This document shows, one piece after another, positions 6,501-12,177 of a stretch of 25,450 bases of DNA. The stretch covers positions 2,402,897 to 2,428,346 of the forward strand of contig NC_049982.1 of assembly GCF_000003815.2 (NCBI RefSeq), written 5' to 3'. Each line of letters starts with the position of its first letter. The first letter of the stretch is position 1. The position numbers were made by a program, and so were the translations under genes. The notes below the pieces were generated by a model. The model was not told where the DNA came from, made no database searches, and saw only the letters and a list, made by a program, of their open reading frames with translations. This DNA comes from Branchiostoma floridae. Lineage: Eukaryota; Chordata; Leptocardii; Amphioxiformes; Branchiostomatidae.

Positions 6501-9274
6501 CGTTATCTATAAGAACAAAACGAAAAAGAAAGCGGATAGTTCATAATTTGCCGCATGCTCTACGCCATTATGCATTGATGCTTGATCTGCAGTAAATAGC
6601 ACAGAATAAATGACAAACATAAATTCACTATCATAATTTAAAATTACGCTTCATTCTTAACCGTTCAACAATAAACCACGCTGTTAGAATAATTAAGGCC
6701 TACGTCACAGGTCCTACCTGGGGTCCGGCCAGACTGTTTGCGGAAACGAAAAATGAATGTTTATTCCCATAGATATGCACAAGGCCCTTCAGGGGCGATC
6801 CTAATATAATAGTTAGCGACATAATAGTATGTGACGTTAGCGCAAATGATATCATAGAGACCTGCTGTTTCCCTAAAGGCCCCCTCTCACTTGACGTGCG
6901 GCACGCTTGCGGCATTGCTGCGTTCGGAAGATGCTCAACGAATTTCAGAGATAAAGAACGAATTTTCTTACTTGTTGTGTATTTTGTGGTCTTCTATGTC
7001 ACACTTTTACGTATTGCGCAATATCTGAATTATAACAAATCGGAGAAAATAACAAAACAGTACCGCAGGGAACGAACGCAGCAATGCCGCAAGCGTGCCG
7101 CACGTCAAGTGAGAGGGGGCCTTAAGATGGACGTATTTCTGGTGAATATCAATTTTTCTTTGGCACTTGAGGATGCCATACATCCATGCATCTCTCTCCC
7201 TCTCATTATATATATACACAGAAGTATATGAGGGTTCGCTAACTATTGGTGATCCGTCCCTGTACTTACCAACTTCACAGACGACGTTGGTGTAGTAGCT
7301 GTGGCAGTCCGCAGGCACCCAGTTCGACTGTGCGGTGACTCCTCCGGTCCCATTTCGAACAGAGATGACGCAGTGCTTTGAGGGGTCGTCGGGAATTGTA
7401 GGTTCCCAAAATGTCGGCTCGGACAAAGCTACGAGTAAAGGAGAAAAAAATGACTCATTTTGCCTGATTGTGGTTATTAGATTATATTAAAGATCTTAGT
7501 AATGTCATCCATATTTGACCTGTGTCAAATGATGACAGTGTATTTTCATTTCAGGTTCATGCTAGAAGGCTAAGGCCACAGCAAGTAAATTTTATGGATG
7601 ACATCCTCTGCAGACTGCAAAAATAGTGAGATAGGGCGAAAAAAAAACAAGATGGGTAAAAAAAAAACAAGGTGGCTACATTTTCAAAATAGACACCATA
7701 AATGTTGTAAGAAGAGTTAAAGTGACAAAACATGGTAGTACTGACGACAAATCATTCATTCCTGTATTAAAGAAGTGAACTAGTGTAGTAAAAGTGACAC
7801 TAGTGTGGTAGACTGGTATCACTTACCAAGTTGGCAACTTCACTTATGACTTCTATAGCAGTGCCACTTTTCCAACTATCCAGCTGGTTTCACTTCTATA
7901 ACTACAGTCATGGCTACCTTGCTAATGTTACTTCTACAAGTACAATCATTAGGCTCTAACACAACATACTTTCCCATTTTGGTACTTTCTTGTCATTTTG
8001 ACCATCTCCGAAAAAGAAAAAAAATTCTTGTTCAGGCAAATCAGGCAATCAGGCAAAAATTAATGAGCGCGCGGATGTCATCCAGAAAATTTACTTGCTG
8101 TGGCCTAACTGCAAGTACATGGTACAAACATAGGAGATGTACATGTGACAATGAACAGTGATTAAGATAATTGTAAAGGGGGCTACTCAAATACTAGTGT
8201 TGACTATTTCTACACGAGTTGAGTCTGACTTCTTTGTTTCCGAAAGCGGAGGAAGACGAAAAGCTTTACTCTTTTGACAATCTATACTAGTTCTGCGATT
8301 GATGAAATATCAAAGGGATGCCTAAAGTGCATATGCTACTATCTTGTATGAAGACAAGAAAAAGGGGCAGCGCAAGTTTACTTCTTACTTTCATTGTCAC
8401 TCCAGTAGTACTCTCCTGGAACCTCTTCGTCCTCCAATCCGAGCCAGAATCCCTGAGCGAAGTCTTTCAACTGGAGCCACATATGTCTGGACAGGGACAA
8501 GGCAAACATCAATCATATTTACCAGCGTAGCCATCTTGCAACTAACGTTGTTTCTCTTTCTAATGTAGTTGAGTGTGGAAGTTTGTGTGTGCGCTCTCTC
8601 TTTTGGCTATGTGTAAAGCTAACGTCACATTTTCAAACCGGGTTGTTTGTGGAAACGAAAAAAAATGACATGTATACGTAGAAATATGCACAAATAACGC
8701 ACACAGGTATTCCCTTTACTACTTATGTACTACTTATGTATGTGTTTTATGTCATACGTTTCGTCCCCCAAAGCTGCCCGGCCAGTTTTAGAACTGTGAC
8801 GTAGGCCTAACAGGGGCCTAAGTGGTCTCGTTGTGGCGTCGTGTGAGGCGTAACTGGTAGAGGTCCCTGGAATCTAGAGGTCCCGAGTTCGATACCCGCC
8901 GTGCCCCCGACGTTGTGCCCTTGGAAAAAGGCACTTCACACGACCTTCCTTACTTCACCCAGGTGTAAAAATGGGCACGTGACTTCGGTCGGGGAGGTAA
9001 AAGAAAGGTCTACATTTACTTTCTGTCCGTACCGTGTATGTGGCACTGTTAATATAAGTTACTAACCTGAGTGCAGTGCCACATTGTCCTCGTCTGTCCT
9101 TAAAGCAAATAAAAAAAAAAGGCAACTCGCACCTGTATATGTTTTTATCCGTTATGAGGAGAGCACCGTCCTCTTCACAAATGTGCTCGGCCGCATGGAA
9201 GTCAAACATCCCCACTTTCTCCCGGTAGCAGTACCCGTCGATGCTGGTCGGTGTGTAGTTTGGTAGTGGGCACA
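393..9274 (-). CDS. Partial gene for a CLECT-EGF-CLECT-EGF-EGF-EGF mosaic protein, ten exons
   Basis: This entry is the whole gene model; the exons are listed separately. Joining 9133-9274, 8389-8486, 7270-7428, 6378-6506, 5041-5076, 4335-4540, 2936-3143, 2318-2434, 1586-1699 and 393-506 on the minus strand gives 1323 nt with no stop, and every junction phase matches. All introns are GT-AG. Domain order is CLECT, cbEGF, linker, CLECT, EGF, EGF, EGF. In known families this architecture belongs to secreted or membrane adhesion and recognition proteins that fold in the secretory pathway. The first exon starts in phase 1, so upstream exons (signal peptide) are missing. The last exon ends at a good donor, so the gene continues past position 1. 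I saw no promoter or polyadenylation site for it. The ligand is unknown. I do not recognise a named orthologue. Confidence 0.85.
635..824. mobile_element. Inverted-repeat element with ACCCCTGTCACATTTGG end
   Basis: The left end ACCCCTGTCACATTTGGTGA, followed by an AAATCGATCG-ACGACG stretch, is matched in inverted form near 775-824 (CGTCGTCCGATCGATTTTCG, then CCTAATGTGAGGGG). GAGCTC sites lie at the inner edges of both arms. The right end has a G run of about 12. It is a short non-autonomous DNA element in the intron between two EGF exons. Confidence 0.65.
830..1065. mobile_element. Second ACCCCTGTCACATTTGG element, directly adjacent
   Basis: It starts with nearly the same ~45 bases as its neighbour (one change in the first 40) and ends AATGTGACAGGGGT at 1052-1065, the inverted form of its first bases. 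Only a short ATAAT separates the two elements. The inside differs from the first copy and includes TTGCACAACAATTGTACAAG, which looks like the 3' end of another repeat on the minus strand (AATAAA in reverse at about 903). Confidence 0.6.
1412..1527 (-). pseudogene. Possible decayed EGF exon
   Basis: Both ends resemble the EGF exon at 393-506: TTTCACAGTG at 1415 matches the 3' coding end and GACAATCGT at 1518 the 5' end, with ATCAACACA between. The spacing is close to that of a 114-bp EGF exon. The centre is not recognisable and no frame is open. It sits between two intact, very similar EGF exons, so a third, decayed copy is plausible. The matches are short and could be chance. Confidence 0.3.
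1586..1699 (-). CDS. EGF domain exon (phase 1-1)
   Basis: 38 residues: [38 protein letters not shown]. Six cysteines, the D-x-D-E Ca2+ start and [12 protein letters not shown], which fits the Asp hydroxylation consensus. N-V-T is a sequon. Acceptor CGTTGCAG is at 1700-1701. The donor is GTACGT at 1584-1585, giving phase 1; the split codon with the next exon reads AAT (Asn). It closely matches the exon at 393-506 at nucleotide level through the CGGAACCTGCGTCGA region, so the two are likely duplicates or have exchanged sequence. Confidence 0.87.
1700..2317. other. Intron between EGF exons, no recognised feature
   Basis: AT-rich sequence. No open frame with domain character, no clear terminal repeats and no splice-flanked exon on either strand were seen. 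Confidence 0.5.
2318..2434 (-). CDS. EGF domain exon with repeated acceptor
   Basis: A 39-residue [13 protein letters not shown], then [29 protein letters not shown]. Six cysteines are in EGF order and the start has the D-x-D-E Ca2+ pattern, but the hydroxylation consensus is not met (C-Y-E where D/N is needed). N-G-T is a glycosylation sequon. Donor GTAAGTC is at 2316-2317. The acceptor GTTGAAG at 2435-2436 is the weakest of four tandem copies; the three upstream copies (GTAG, GTAG, GCAG) look better but would bring a frameshift and stops. Phase 1-1. Confidence 0.82.
2403..2632 (-). repeat. 58-bp tandem repeat (4 units) covering a splice acceptor
   Basis: Units start at 2403, 2461, 2519 and 2577, each beginning GAGACATGG and containing CCAGATCT.CAACACAAATG. 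Read on the minus strand, each unit holds the end of the intron (TTTGTGTTG.AG), the acceptor and the first ~32 nt of the EGF exon at 2318-2434. Acceptors are GAAG (the in-frame one at 2435-2436), then GTAG, GTAG and GCAG further upstream. The unit length is not a multiple of three, so only the innermost acceptor gives the full EGF frame. Confidence 0.88.
2670..2840. mobile_element. Partial MITE of the CACCTTTAT(T/C)CGC family
   Basis: The right end (ATATAGGTTACCCCGTGGAT then AAAGGTG) matches the right end of the full element at 20319-20540, and the inner part (TCAAGTTGATG, TTTGAAAC) also corresponds. The left terminus is missing or degraded. Confidence 0.5.
2936..3143 (-). CDS. CLECT domain 2, exon b
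   Basis: 69 full codons starting [15 protein letters not shown] and ending [13 protein letters not shown] is the strand after WIGL; DPN stands where EPN/QPD usually lies; DCVCF, ESC and FIC are the remaining cysteines, one more than the canonical set, so an unpaired or extra disulfide Cys is possible. The WND motif is absent (YNTWAFESC). Acceptor GTGATTAG is at 3144-3145 and donor GTATGT at 2934-2935. Entry phase is 0 and exit phase 1. The leading ATG is an internal Met, not a start. An open frame runs on past the donor without domain similarity and is intronic. Confidence 0.87.
3144..4334. other. Intron within CLECT domain 2, no recognised feature
   Basis: AT-rich, with short open frames near 3983-4270 that lack domain character or splice sites. 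Contains TATA-rich runs at 3220-3250 and 3790-3810. I see no coding exon or terminal repeats. Confidence 0.5.
4335..4540 (-). CDS. CLECT domain 2, exon a
   Basis: 68 full codons, starting (D)[14 protein letters not shown] and ending YYWIGLNDV. The domain start has the CP-GW form common in long CLECTs; GMC closes the N-terminal hairpin and HFTCGT supplies the helix-1 Cys. [14 protein letters not shown] is the helix-2 region, and YYWIGLND is a canonical WIGL motif. Acceptor CCCCTACAG is at 4541-4542 and donor GTAAGT at 4333-4334. Phases are 1 in and 0 out. This domain has two exons where CLECT domain 1 has three, so the two are not simple recent duplicates. Confidence 0.88.
4543..5038. other. 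Intron between linker and CLECT domain 2, no recognised feature
   Basis: No exon, repeat ends or tandem array seen. One 64-codon open frame on the plus strand (4609-4803) has no recognisable domain. Confidence 0.45.
5041..5076 (-). CDS. Short linker exon between EGF and CLECT domain 2
   Basis: A 36-bp exon encoding [11 protein letters not shown] plus split codons at both ends. Acceptor TTTCTTGCAG (5077-5078) and donor GTACGT (5039-5040) are both strong, and it is phase 1-1, so it can be included or skipped without changing frame. The junction codon with the EGF exon is GAG (Glu) and with the CLECT exon GAT (Asp). The Pro/Thr-containing sequence looks like a flexible spacer. It rests on splice sites and phase alone, with no domain homology, so it is less certain than its neighbours. 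Confidence 0.55.
5185..5213 (-). repeat. Outermost unit of the EGF-donor array, split by the transposon
   Basis: AGCACATATGTGGCCGTCCA followed by TGTGGTACAC aligns with array sequence (GGCACATATGTTGCCCTCCC, AGTGGTACCC). On the minus strand it reads as an EGF tail ([10 protein letters not shown]). The donor position reads GGGAAT rather than GTGAGT, so this unit has lost its splice donor. Confidence 0.65.
5214..5222. repeat. Target site duplication GGTACACCC (left copy)
   Basis: The same nine bases occur at 5647-5655 on the other side of the TIR element. Confidence 0.78.
5223..5646. mobile_element. 424-bp TIR element inserted in the EGF-donor array, 9-bp TSD
   Basis: The ends are inverted: AGCCTGGGTACCAT at 5224 and ATGGTACCCAGGCT ending 5645; similarity continues for about 36 bp (CCGGAAAGTAGTTCGCTCC against its complement). 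GGTACACCC flanks it at 5214-5222 and 5647-5655 as a 9-bp target duplication (8 bp if the terminus is read as CTAGCC). Removing the element and one TSD restores a normal-looking array unit. The left arm holds a 39-bp direct duplication (5261-5289 and 5300-5328, TTCATTATA.ACTATATACA). No transposase frame is present. A 250-bp relative with the same TIR lies at 13290-13539. Confidence 0.82.
5647..6430 (-). repeat. 57/48/43-bp tandem array carrying 15 GTGAGT splice donors
   Basis: The core CTCACACTCGTACTCACC recurs with starts at 5698, 5741, 5784, 5827, 5870, 5913, 5956, 5999, 6042 and 6085 (43-bp steps), then 6133 (48 bp), then 6190, 6247, 6304, 6361 and 6418 (57-bp steps). On the minus strand each unit holds the EGF tail and the exon's donor (GCCG/GTGAGTACG). 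The 43-bp unit is the 57-bp unit minus 14 bp (TCCCAGTGGTACCC). The 57-bp units alternate CTCGCACTCG and CTCACACTCG, a 114-bp higher-order period. Fifteen TACTCACC sites are present from 5711 to 6378; the unit near 5670 has GTATTA instead. Confidence 0.92.
6378..6506 (-). CDS. Calcium-binding-type EGF domain exon with repeated donor
   Basis: The exon encodes a 43-residue EGF domain: DNDEC at the start gives the Ca2+ ligand pattern D-x-D/N-E, six cysteines follow in order, and [12 protein letters not shown] matches the Asn/Asp-hydroxylation consensus C-x-[DN]-x4-[FY]-x-C-x-C. It ends HWEGNICA. The acceptor is TTCTTATAG at 6507-6508 and the nearest donor is GTGAGTACG at 6376-6377, phase 1-1. The exon's last part and its donor are the first unit of a 57-bp tandem array. 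The reading frame stays open past the donor to a TAG at 6118-6120, so four later donors could also be used in frame. I chose the proximal donor because it gives one complete EGF and the right phase. Confidence 0.85.
6694..6845. mobile_element. Short MITE, GTCACA-TTTCCAAACC family
   Basis: It starts TAAGGCCTACGTCACAGG, continues GGGGTCCGGCCAGACTGTTT and GCGGAAACGAAAAA, and ends GTATGTGACGTTAGCGC, the inverted form of the family start GCTAACGTCAC. It resembles the copy at 8614-8812. Intronic, next to another MITE. Confidence 0.6.
6877..7122. mobile_element. 246-bp MITE, TAA target duplication (PIF/Harbinger-like)
   Basis: The ends are near-perfect inverted repeats: AGGCCCCCTCTCACTTGACG, then TGCGGCACGCTTGCGGCATT on the left, and the complement ending GTGAGAGGGGGCCT at 7122. 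TAA lies on both sides (6874-6876, 7123-7125). GC-rich arms surround an AT-rich centre (TTTACGTATTGCGCAATATC). A 3-bp TAA/TTA duplication fits PIF/Harbinger. There is no coding capacity. A sister copy with the same arms starts at 17109. Confidence 0.88.
7270..7428 (-). CDS. CLECT domain 1, exon c (C-terminal half)
   Basis: 52 full codons starting [14 protein letters not shown] and ending NVVCEV. The three remaining core cysteines are visible: KHCVIS, ADCHSY and VVCEV. With exon a this gives six cysteines, enough for the three disulfides of a long-form CLECT. The position that carries EPN or QPD in sugar-binding lectins reads EPT, and the WND stretch is replaced by SNWVPADC, so canonical Ca2+-dependent sugar binding is doubtful (inference). 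Two N-glycosylation sequons occur, N-E-T at the exon junction and N-G-T. Acceptor CTCGTAG lies at 7429-7430 and donor GTAAGT at 7268-7269. It leaves in phase 1 and joins the EGF exon as GAT (Asp). Confidence 0.88.
7571..8108. mobile_element. ~540-bp TIR element (TAAGGCCACAGCAAGTAAAT ends)
   Basis: The left end TAAGGCCACAGCAAGTAAAT with GGATGACATCC nearby is inverted at the right as GGATGTCATCC and ATTTACTTGCTGTGGCCTA. Most of its interior aligns in reverse with 17354-17806, confirming a dispersed element. The inside has repeated GTGACA/GTCACTT words but no open transposase frame. TSD is probably TA or TAA; exact ends are ambiguous. It lies in the intron between CLECT-1 exons b and c. Confidence 0.82.
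8389..8486 (-). CDS. CLECT domain 1, exon b (WLGL core)
   Basis: A 98-bp exon with 32 full codons, starting HMWLQLKDF and containing [10 protein letters not shown], the CLECT WIGL motif, then YYWSDNE, the usual strand ending in W-S-D. It is too short for ordinary ORF listing, but both splice sites are clear: acceptor GTCCAG at 8487-8488 and donor GTAAGA at 8387-8388. Phases are 2 in and 1 out, exactly bridging its neighbours; the junction codon with the next exon is ACT (Thr), creating the sequon N-E-T. Without this exon the flanking exons would not join in frame. Confidence 0.85.
8614..8812. mobile_element. ~195-bp MITE, GCTAACGTCACATTT family
   Basis: The left end GCTAACGTCACATTTTCAAA with CGGGTTGTTTGTGGAAACG is inverted at the right (AAGCTGCCCGGCCAGTTTTA, GAACTGTGACGTAGGCC). 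TAA is present at both borders. Relatives are at 6694, 23217, 23481, 24293 and 25094. Confidence 0.7.
8829..9000 (+). mobile_element. tRNA-derived SINE
   Basis: A tRNA-like head (GTGGCGTCGTGTGAGGCGTA, with an A-box-like AACTGGTAGAG) is followed by a B-box-like GAGTTCGATACC at 8885-8896. The body contains CCTTGGAAAAAGGCACTTCA and ACTTCACCCAGGTGTAAAAA, a conserved SINE body seen again in degraded form at 19621-19750. The head does not fold as an intact tRNA gene. Both borders are approximate. Confidence 0.75.
9133..9274 (-). CDS. CLECT domain 1, exon a (N-terminal third)
   Basis: The exon encodes 46 full codons starting CPLPNYTP and ending [10 protein letters not shown]. It has the long-form CLECT opening: a Cys pair (CPLP and GYCYRE) that normally forms the N-terminal hairpin disulfide, then the helix-1 Cys in [10 protein letters not shown], followed by the hydrophobic strand LLI. 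The acceptor is a T-rich tract ending TTTCAG at 9275-9276. The donor is CAG/GTGCGA at 9131-9132. It enters in phase 1 and leaves in phase 2, so it needs a next exon with one leading base, which is what the exon at 8389-8486 supplies (codon AGA, Arg). No upstream exon was found in the transposon-rich DNA to the right. Confidence 0.82.
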
Positions 9275-9276
9275 CT

Positions 9277-9785
9277 GAAACAACAAACAACAACGAAAAT
9301 TGGAAAGATGGTAGACTTTGACGTTAACTGACGGTGCCAGGGAAGTCCTGAGCTATGGCGTGTTAAGACAACGCAAACAGGACCACCAGGCAATCGTCAA
9401 TAAACAAACTTGTCGTGCCTGGCGTCAGAAGAGACGGATTAAGGAGGTCACTGCCACTGGCGGTTCTAGGACTGGTCTGATGGAACAACATCACGGAGGC
9501 TGCAAGACGCTCAGAGATAGCATATGTCAGCTTTGGTCTTTGCATGTTGACCGATTTGGACTAGGATTGAAATTACGATTTTCGGATAATTAGTTAAAGA
9601 GGCCAGTAAAACTATAGAAAGACAAAATAACGTAATTTATGGCCTTCAGTATGCTACAAACACCAGAGAAATGCACATCAGACGGTGGCCTGGCTGAGAC
9701 AGTTTATGTAGACGTTACTCTTCAAGTCATGTTTGAAATCTAGAGACAGCAGATTATAGATTAAAATGTATGACTTCTTAAAGAA
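9277..9785. other. No recognised feature; possible decayed repeat
   Basis: Between the first CLECT exon and a LINE. Both strands have ~60-90-codon open frames at 9318-9593 without recognised domains or paired splice sites. An upstream exon of the CLECT/EGF gene is expected to the right but I could not find it. Confidence 0.4.
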
Positions 9786-9787
9786 GT

Positions 9788-10640
9788 TCAGATTCAGATT
9801 CAGATTCAGCTTTATTCCTGGATGACTTGGCATGTATATACACATGAAATACGTCATCAGTAACAGAATCAACTTTAAAACATTAATACATTTACAACAT
9901 TTAAAATTAGACAGCAATCGGATTAAGAAAATATACATGACAGAATCAACATTCTTTACCGATCATCTAGCACTTTCGTACAGCAATCGTACAGAGCGGG
10001 GTGCAAATGACATCTCATGTCGCTTCGTTTTACTTCTAGATGCCCTGTATCGGGCTTCCCGACGAAGACTGTACGAACTGTCCTGAGGTGAAGTAAAGAA
10101 CTCCCTCAGCGGAGAGCTACTGTCCCGCAGTATGTCTTGTAGAGTCTTCAGCGTCGCTGCGTCCCGTCTGTCTGATAGTGAGGGCAGAGAGTCAGATGGG
10201 ATACCAATGATTCTAAGACAGCGCCTCTGCATGGCTTCTAGCTTGTCTGACAGGTGTTTTGGCAGTCCTCCCCACACCGGACTGGCATACTCCAGTAAGG
10301 GGCGTAGGAATGTTAGGTAAATCTGGAGCAAGACATCAGTAGGGAGACCAGCCTTCTTTGCTGCTGCAAGGTAATACACACGTGGACGGGACTTCGTCAA
10401 CATGAAATGAACGTGTTCATCCCAGGTAAGGTTGGCAGTGATGTGTACTCCAAGTAGTTTGAAAGACGTAGTCCTCTGAATCACATGTCCGGATATTGTC
10501 GGATGAGGAGGGACAGGAATGTTTACCTCCTTCCTTGCGCTGATAACCATGTCCATTGTCTTTTTCCCGTTTACCTTGAGAGAGTTTAAAGTTAGGTTAT
10601 AACCTAGCCCAGAATATGAAGTAATGAAAACACCGGGTTG
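9788..10640 (-). mobile_element. 5'-truncated CR1-like LINE with 3' (GAATCT)n tail
   Basis: It contains the C-terminal reverse transcriptase region at 9963-10556 and a 3' UTR ending in AATAAA (reverse of 9811-9816), followed by three GAATCT-type hexamers at 9790-9809. Short tandem repeats at the 3' terminus are typical of CR1/L2-like LINEs. The frame stays open a little upstream of 10556 (NSLKVNGKKT) and then homology is lost, as in usual 5' truncation. Confidence 0.85.
9963..10556 (-). CDS. Reverse transcriptase C-terminal fragment (CR1-like LINE ORF2)
   Basis: About 197 residues, open to a TGA at 9963-9965. KLLGVHITANLTWDEHV is the conserved block after the polymerase palm. LRPLLEYASPVWGGLPKH and LEAMQRRCLRIIG are the thumb-like blocks found near the C-terminus of CR1/Jockey-clade ORF2 proteins. 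The catalytic FADD region, endonuclease and N-terminal half are absent, so this is a dead fragment. The frame is intact without stops over ~600 nt, pointing to a fairly recent insertion. It is not part of the CLECT/EGF gene, although it lies on the same strand. Confidence 0.88.
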   Translation of the reverse strand: MDMVISARKEVNIPVPPHPTISGHVIQRTTSFKLLGVHITANLTWDEHVHFMLTKSRPRVYYLAAAKKAGLPTDVLLQIYLTFLRPLLEYASPVWGGLPKHLSDKLEAMQRRCLRIIGIPSDSLPSLSDRRDAATLKTLQDILRDSSSPLREFFTSPQDSSYSLRREARYRASRSKTKRHEMSFAPRSVRLLYESAR

Positions 10641-10678
10641 CAGAGTCGGGCATACACAAATTATCGACTCCAGTCTTT

Positions 10679-11458
10679 AATTTAAAGGCATACTGTACTC
10701 TAGAGGAGAGGGATATTTCCTAAACGACGACATCTTTATTAATTATCTACACAAAATCGACTAAATTTGTAAAAATTAATCACAGATGAGCAAATGAATG
10801 GACGGTTTATAATCCAGTAACTGCAAATTGCCCCTTCATGCAGACCCATCGGGTGTGATACATGACGGTTATAATGCCTTAACTATTCCGGGTTCCTATG
10901 GGATAATTGCTAAAGTTCCAGGTCAATTGTGGGGGCAAATGAATTGAAGAATTAGACTGCTAAGGATGGAAAATAATAAACAACTATTCACCCACATGCT
11001 GCAAAAGTTTTATAAAGATTGGACTTTGTTTTCCTAAGATTTAGCCATTTTGATAAAGGCCTTTTTTCCAAGTCGTAAGTATGGGTTTCAATGGGATGAT
11101 CGACAAAAGTCAAAGCCCATTTTTGACCAGAAGCAAGCGGGAAATAAAGTTACTAAAGCTACAAGTTGTCAAACAAGTCTACAGAAACGCATTGCAGAAG
11201 TAATTTTCAAGCTCAACCAAATATTTCTTAAGAGCTGCCAAGTTGAAGTTCGTCCAATGGTCATTCGCATTATAATGTGTTACAACTGGCTGTAATTTGA
11301 TCAGAGGGCACTCGGGGGTTAATGCTTTATAATGCAACTGCTCCCTTGTCCAGGTTCAATGTCAAGTGGCCGATACAATTACGTTTTGGAATTCAGAAAA
11401 AAATATTTACCAGCAAAACTGGAACACTCCTCTCTGGAGTAAAGTAAGGCTTTAAATT
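10679..11458. mobile_element. Candidate ~780-bp TIR element
   Basis: AATTTAAAGGCATACTGTAC, continuing TCTAGAGGAGAGG, is mirrored at the right as CACTCCTCTCTGGAGTAAAG and TAAGGCTTTAAATT. About 25 of 32 terminal bases pair. No target duplication is evident. An 81-codon open frame inside (11050-11295) is unrecognised. The arms could also be chance similarity of AT-rich ends. Confidence 0.5.
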
Positions 11459-11546
11459 GCCAACGAATCCGCCGTTAGTTCCACTTGTTCTCGCTAGATG
11501 GAGTTTGCATTTCACATTGGCCTGCATTTTAGATGTTGGTCTATAA

Positions 11547-11970
11547 TGAATGAATGACCTTTATTGTACATTTGTGCTCAAACAAGCTAAGTACAGATCG
11601 TAGCGCTAGTGATAAGGTACAATTTTGACAAAAAAAGGTATCTTATTATCTCTACATATGCTAATACATTCAAGTATGTACAAGTTCAACTTCTTCTCGC
11701 TTCTTAAAACAGTTATAAACATAAGGACAAATGGAATCAATAATATATGGTTTATCTAATTGCATAAGAAATATAAATTTTTCCGTGGTATTCAAGTATC
11801 GGAAATTTGGGAACATATGTTGTATATTTTCAAAAAGGACGTTTCTTTCGTTGTTGTATAAGGTACAGTCAACAATAAAGTGACACTCATCCTCTATCTT
11901 ATTCAAGTTACAGTATTGGCAGATTCTTTCTTCTATAATAGACTCTATTAGACGAACTTTAACGCCCTAA
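11547..11970 (-). mobile_element. LINE 3' fragment with (CATT)n tail
   Basis: The minus-strand frame reads RICQYCNLNKIEDECHFIVD, then CTLYNNER: the C-x-x-C ... H-x4-C zinc-knuckle-like tail found at the C-terminus of many LINE ORF2 proteins. It ends near 11670. The 3' UTR finishes ACAATAAAGGTCATTCATTC, a polyadenylation signal and CATT repeats, as in L2/CR1-type elements. The frame breaks at a TAG near 11965 upstream. It is a different family from the LINE at 9788-10640. Confidence 0.75.
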
Positions 11971-12177
11971 CGGGGGTGTGGGGGGGGGGGGGTAGGTGTT
12001 CAGAGAATACCAACAAAGAATACGCCGGCTAAACTCCTTCTCCAGCTTATGAGACTATCTTATGCCACCGCAAGATCTGCTTGGAGATTACATATTCCCT
12101 CAGGTACCAAACTACCATGGTATATTAATCTCCCTCTACTGCCCAGCGCAGTTAGTTTGGTAGAGCCTAGCCGAGGG

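Noticed and set aside
5571-6595. Long plus-strand open frames (137-304 codons) rich in His, Thr and Ser
   Set aside because: They are translations of the 43/57-bp array. Since 43 is not a multiple of three, a stop-free unit opens all three frames. No homology, and the real coding strand is the minus strand.
8829-8905. A functional tRNA gene
   Set aside because: A and B boxes are recognisable but the sequence does not give a clean cloverleaf, and the attached conserved body marks a SINE.
9318-9593. Overlapping open frames on both strands upstream of the first CLECT exon
   Set aside because: Considered as an upstream exon, but I see no signal peptide, domain or phase-1 donor on the minus strand.
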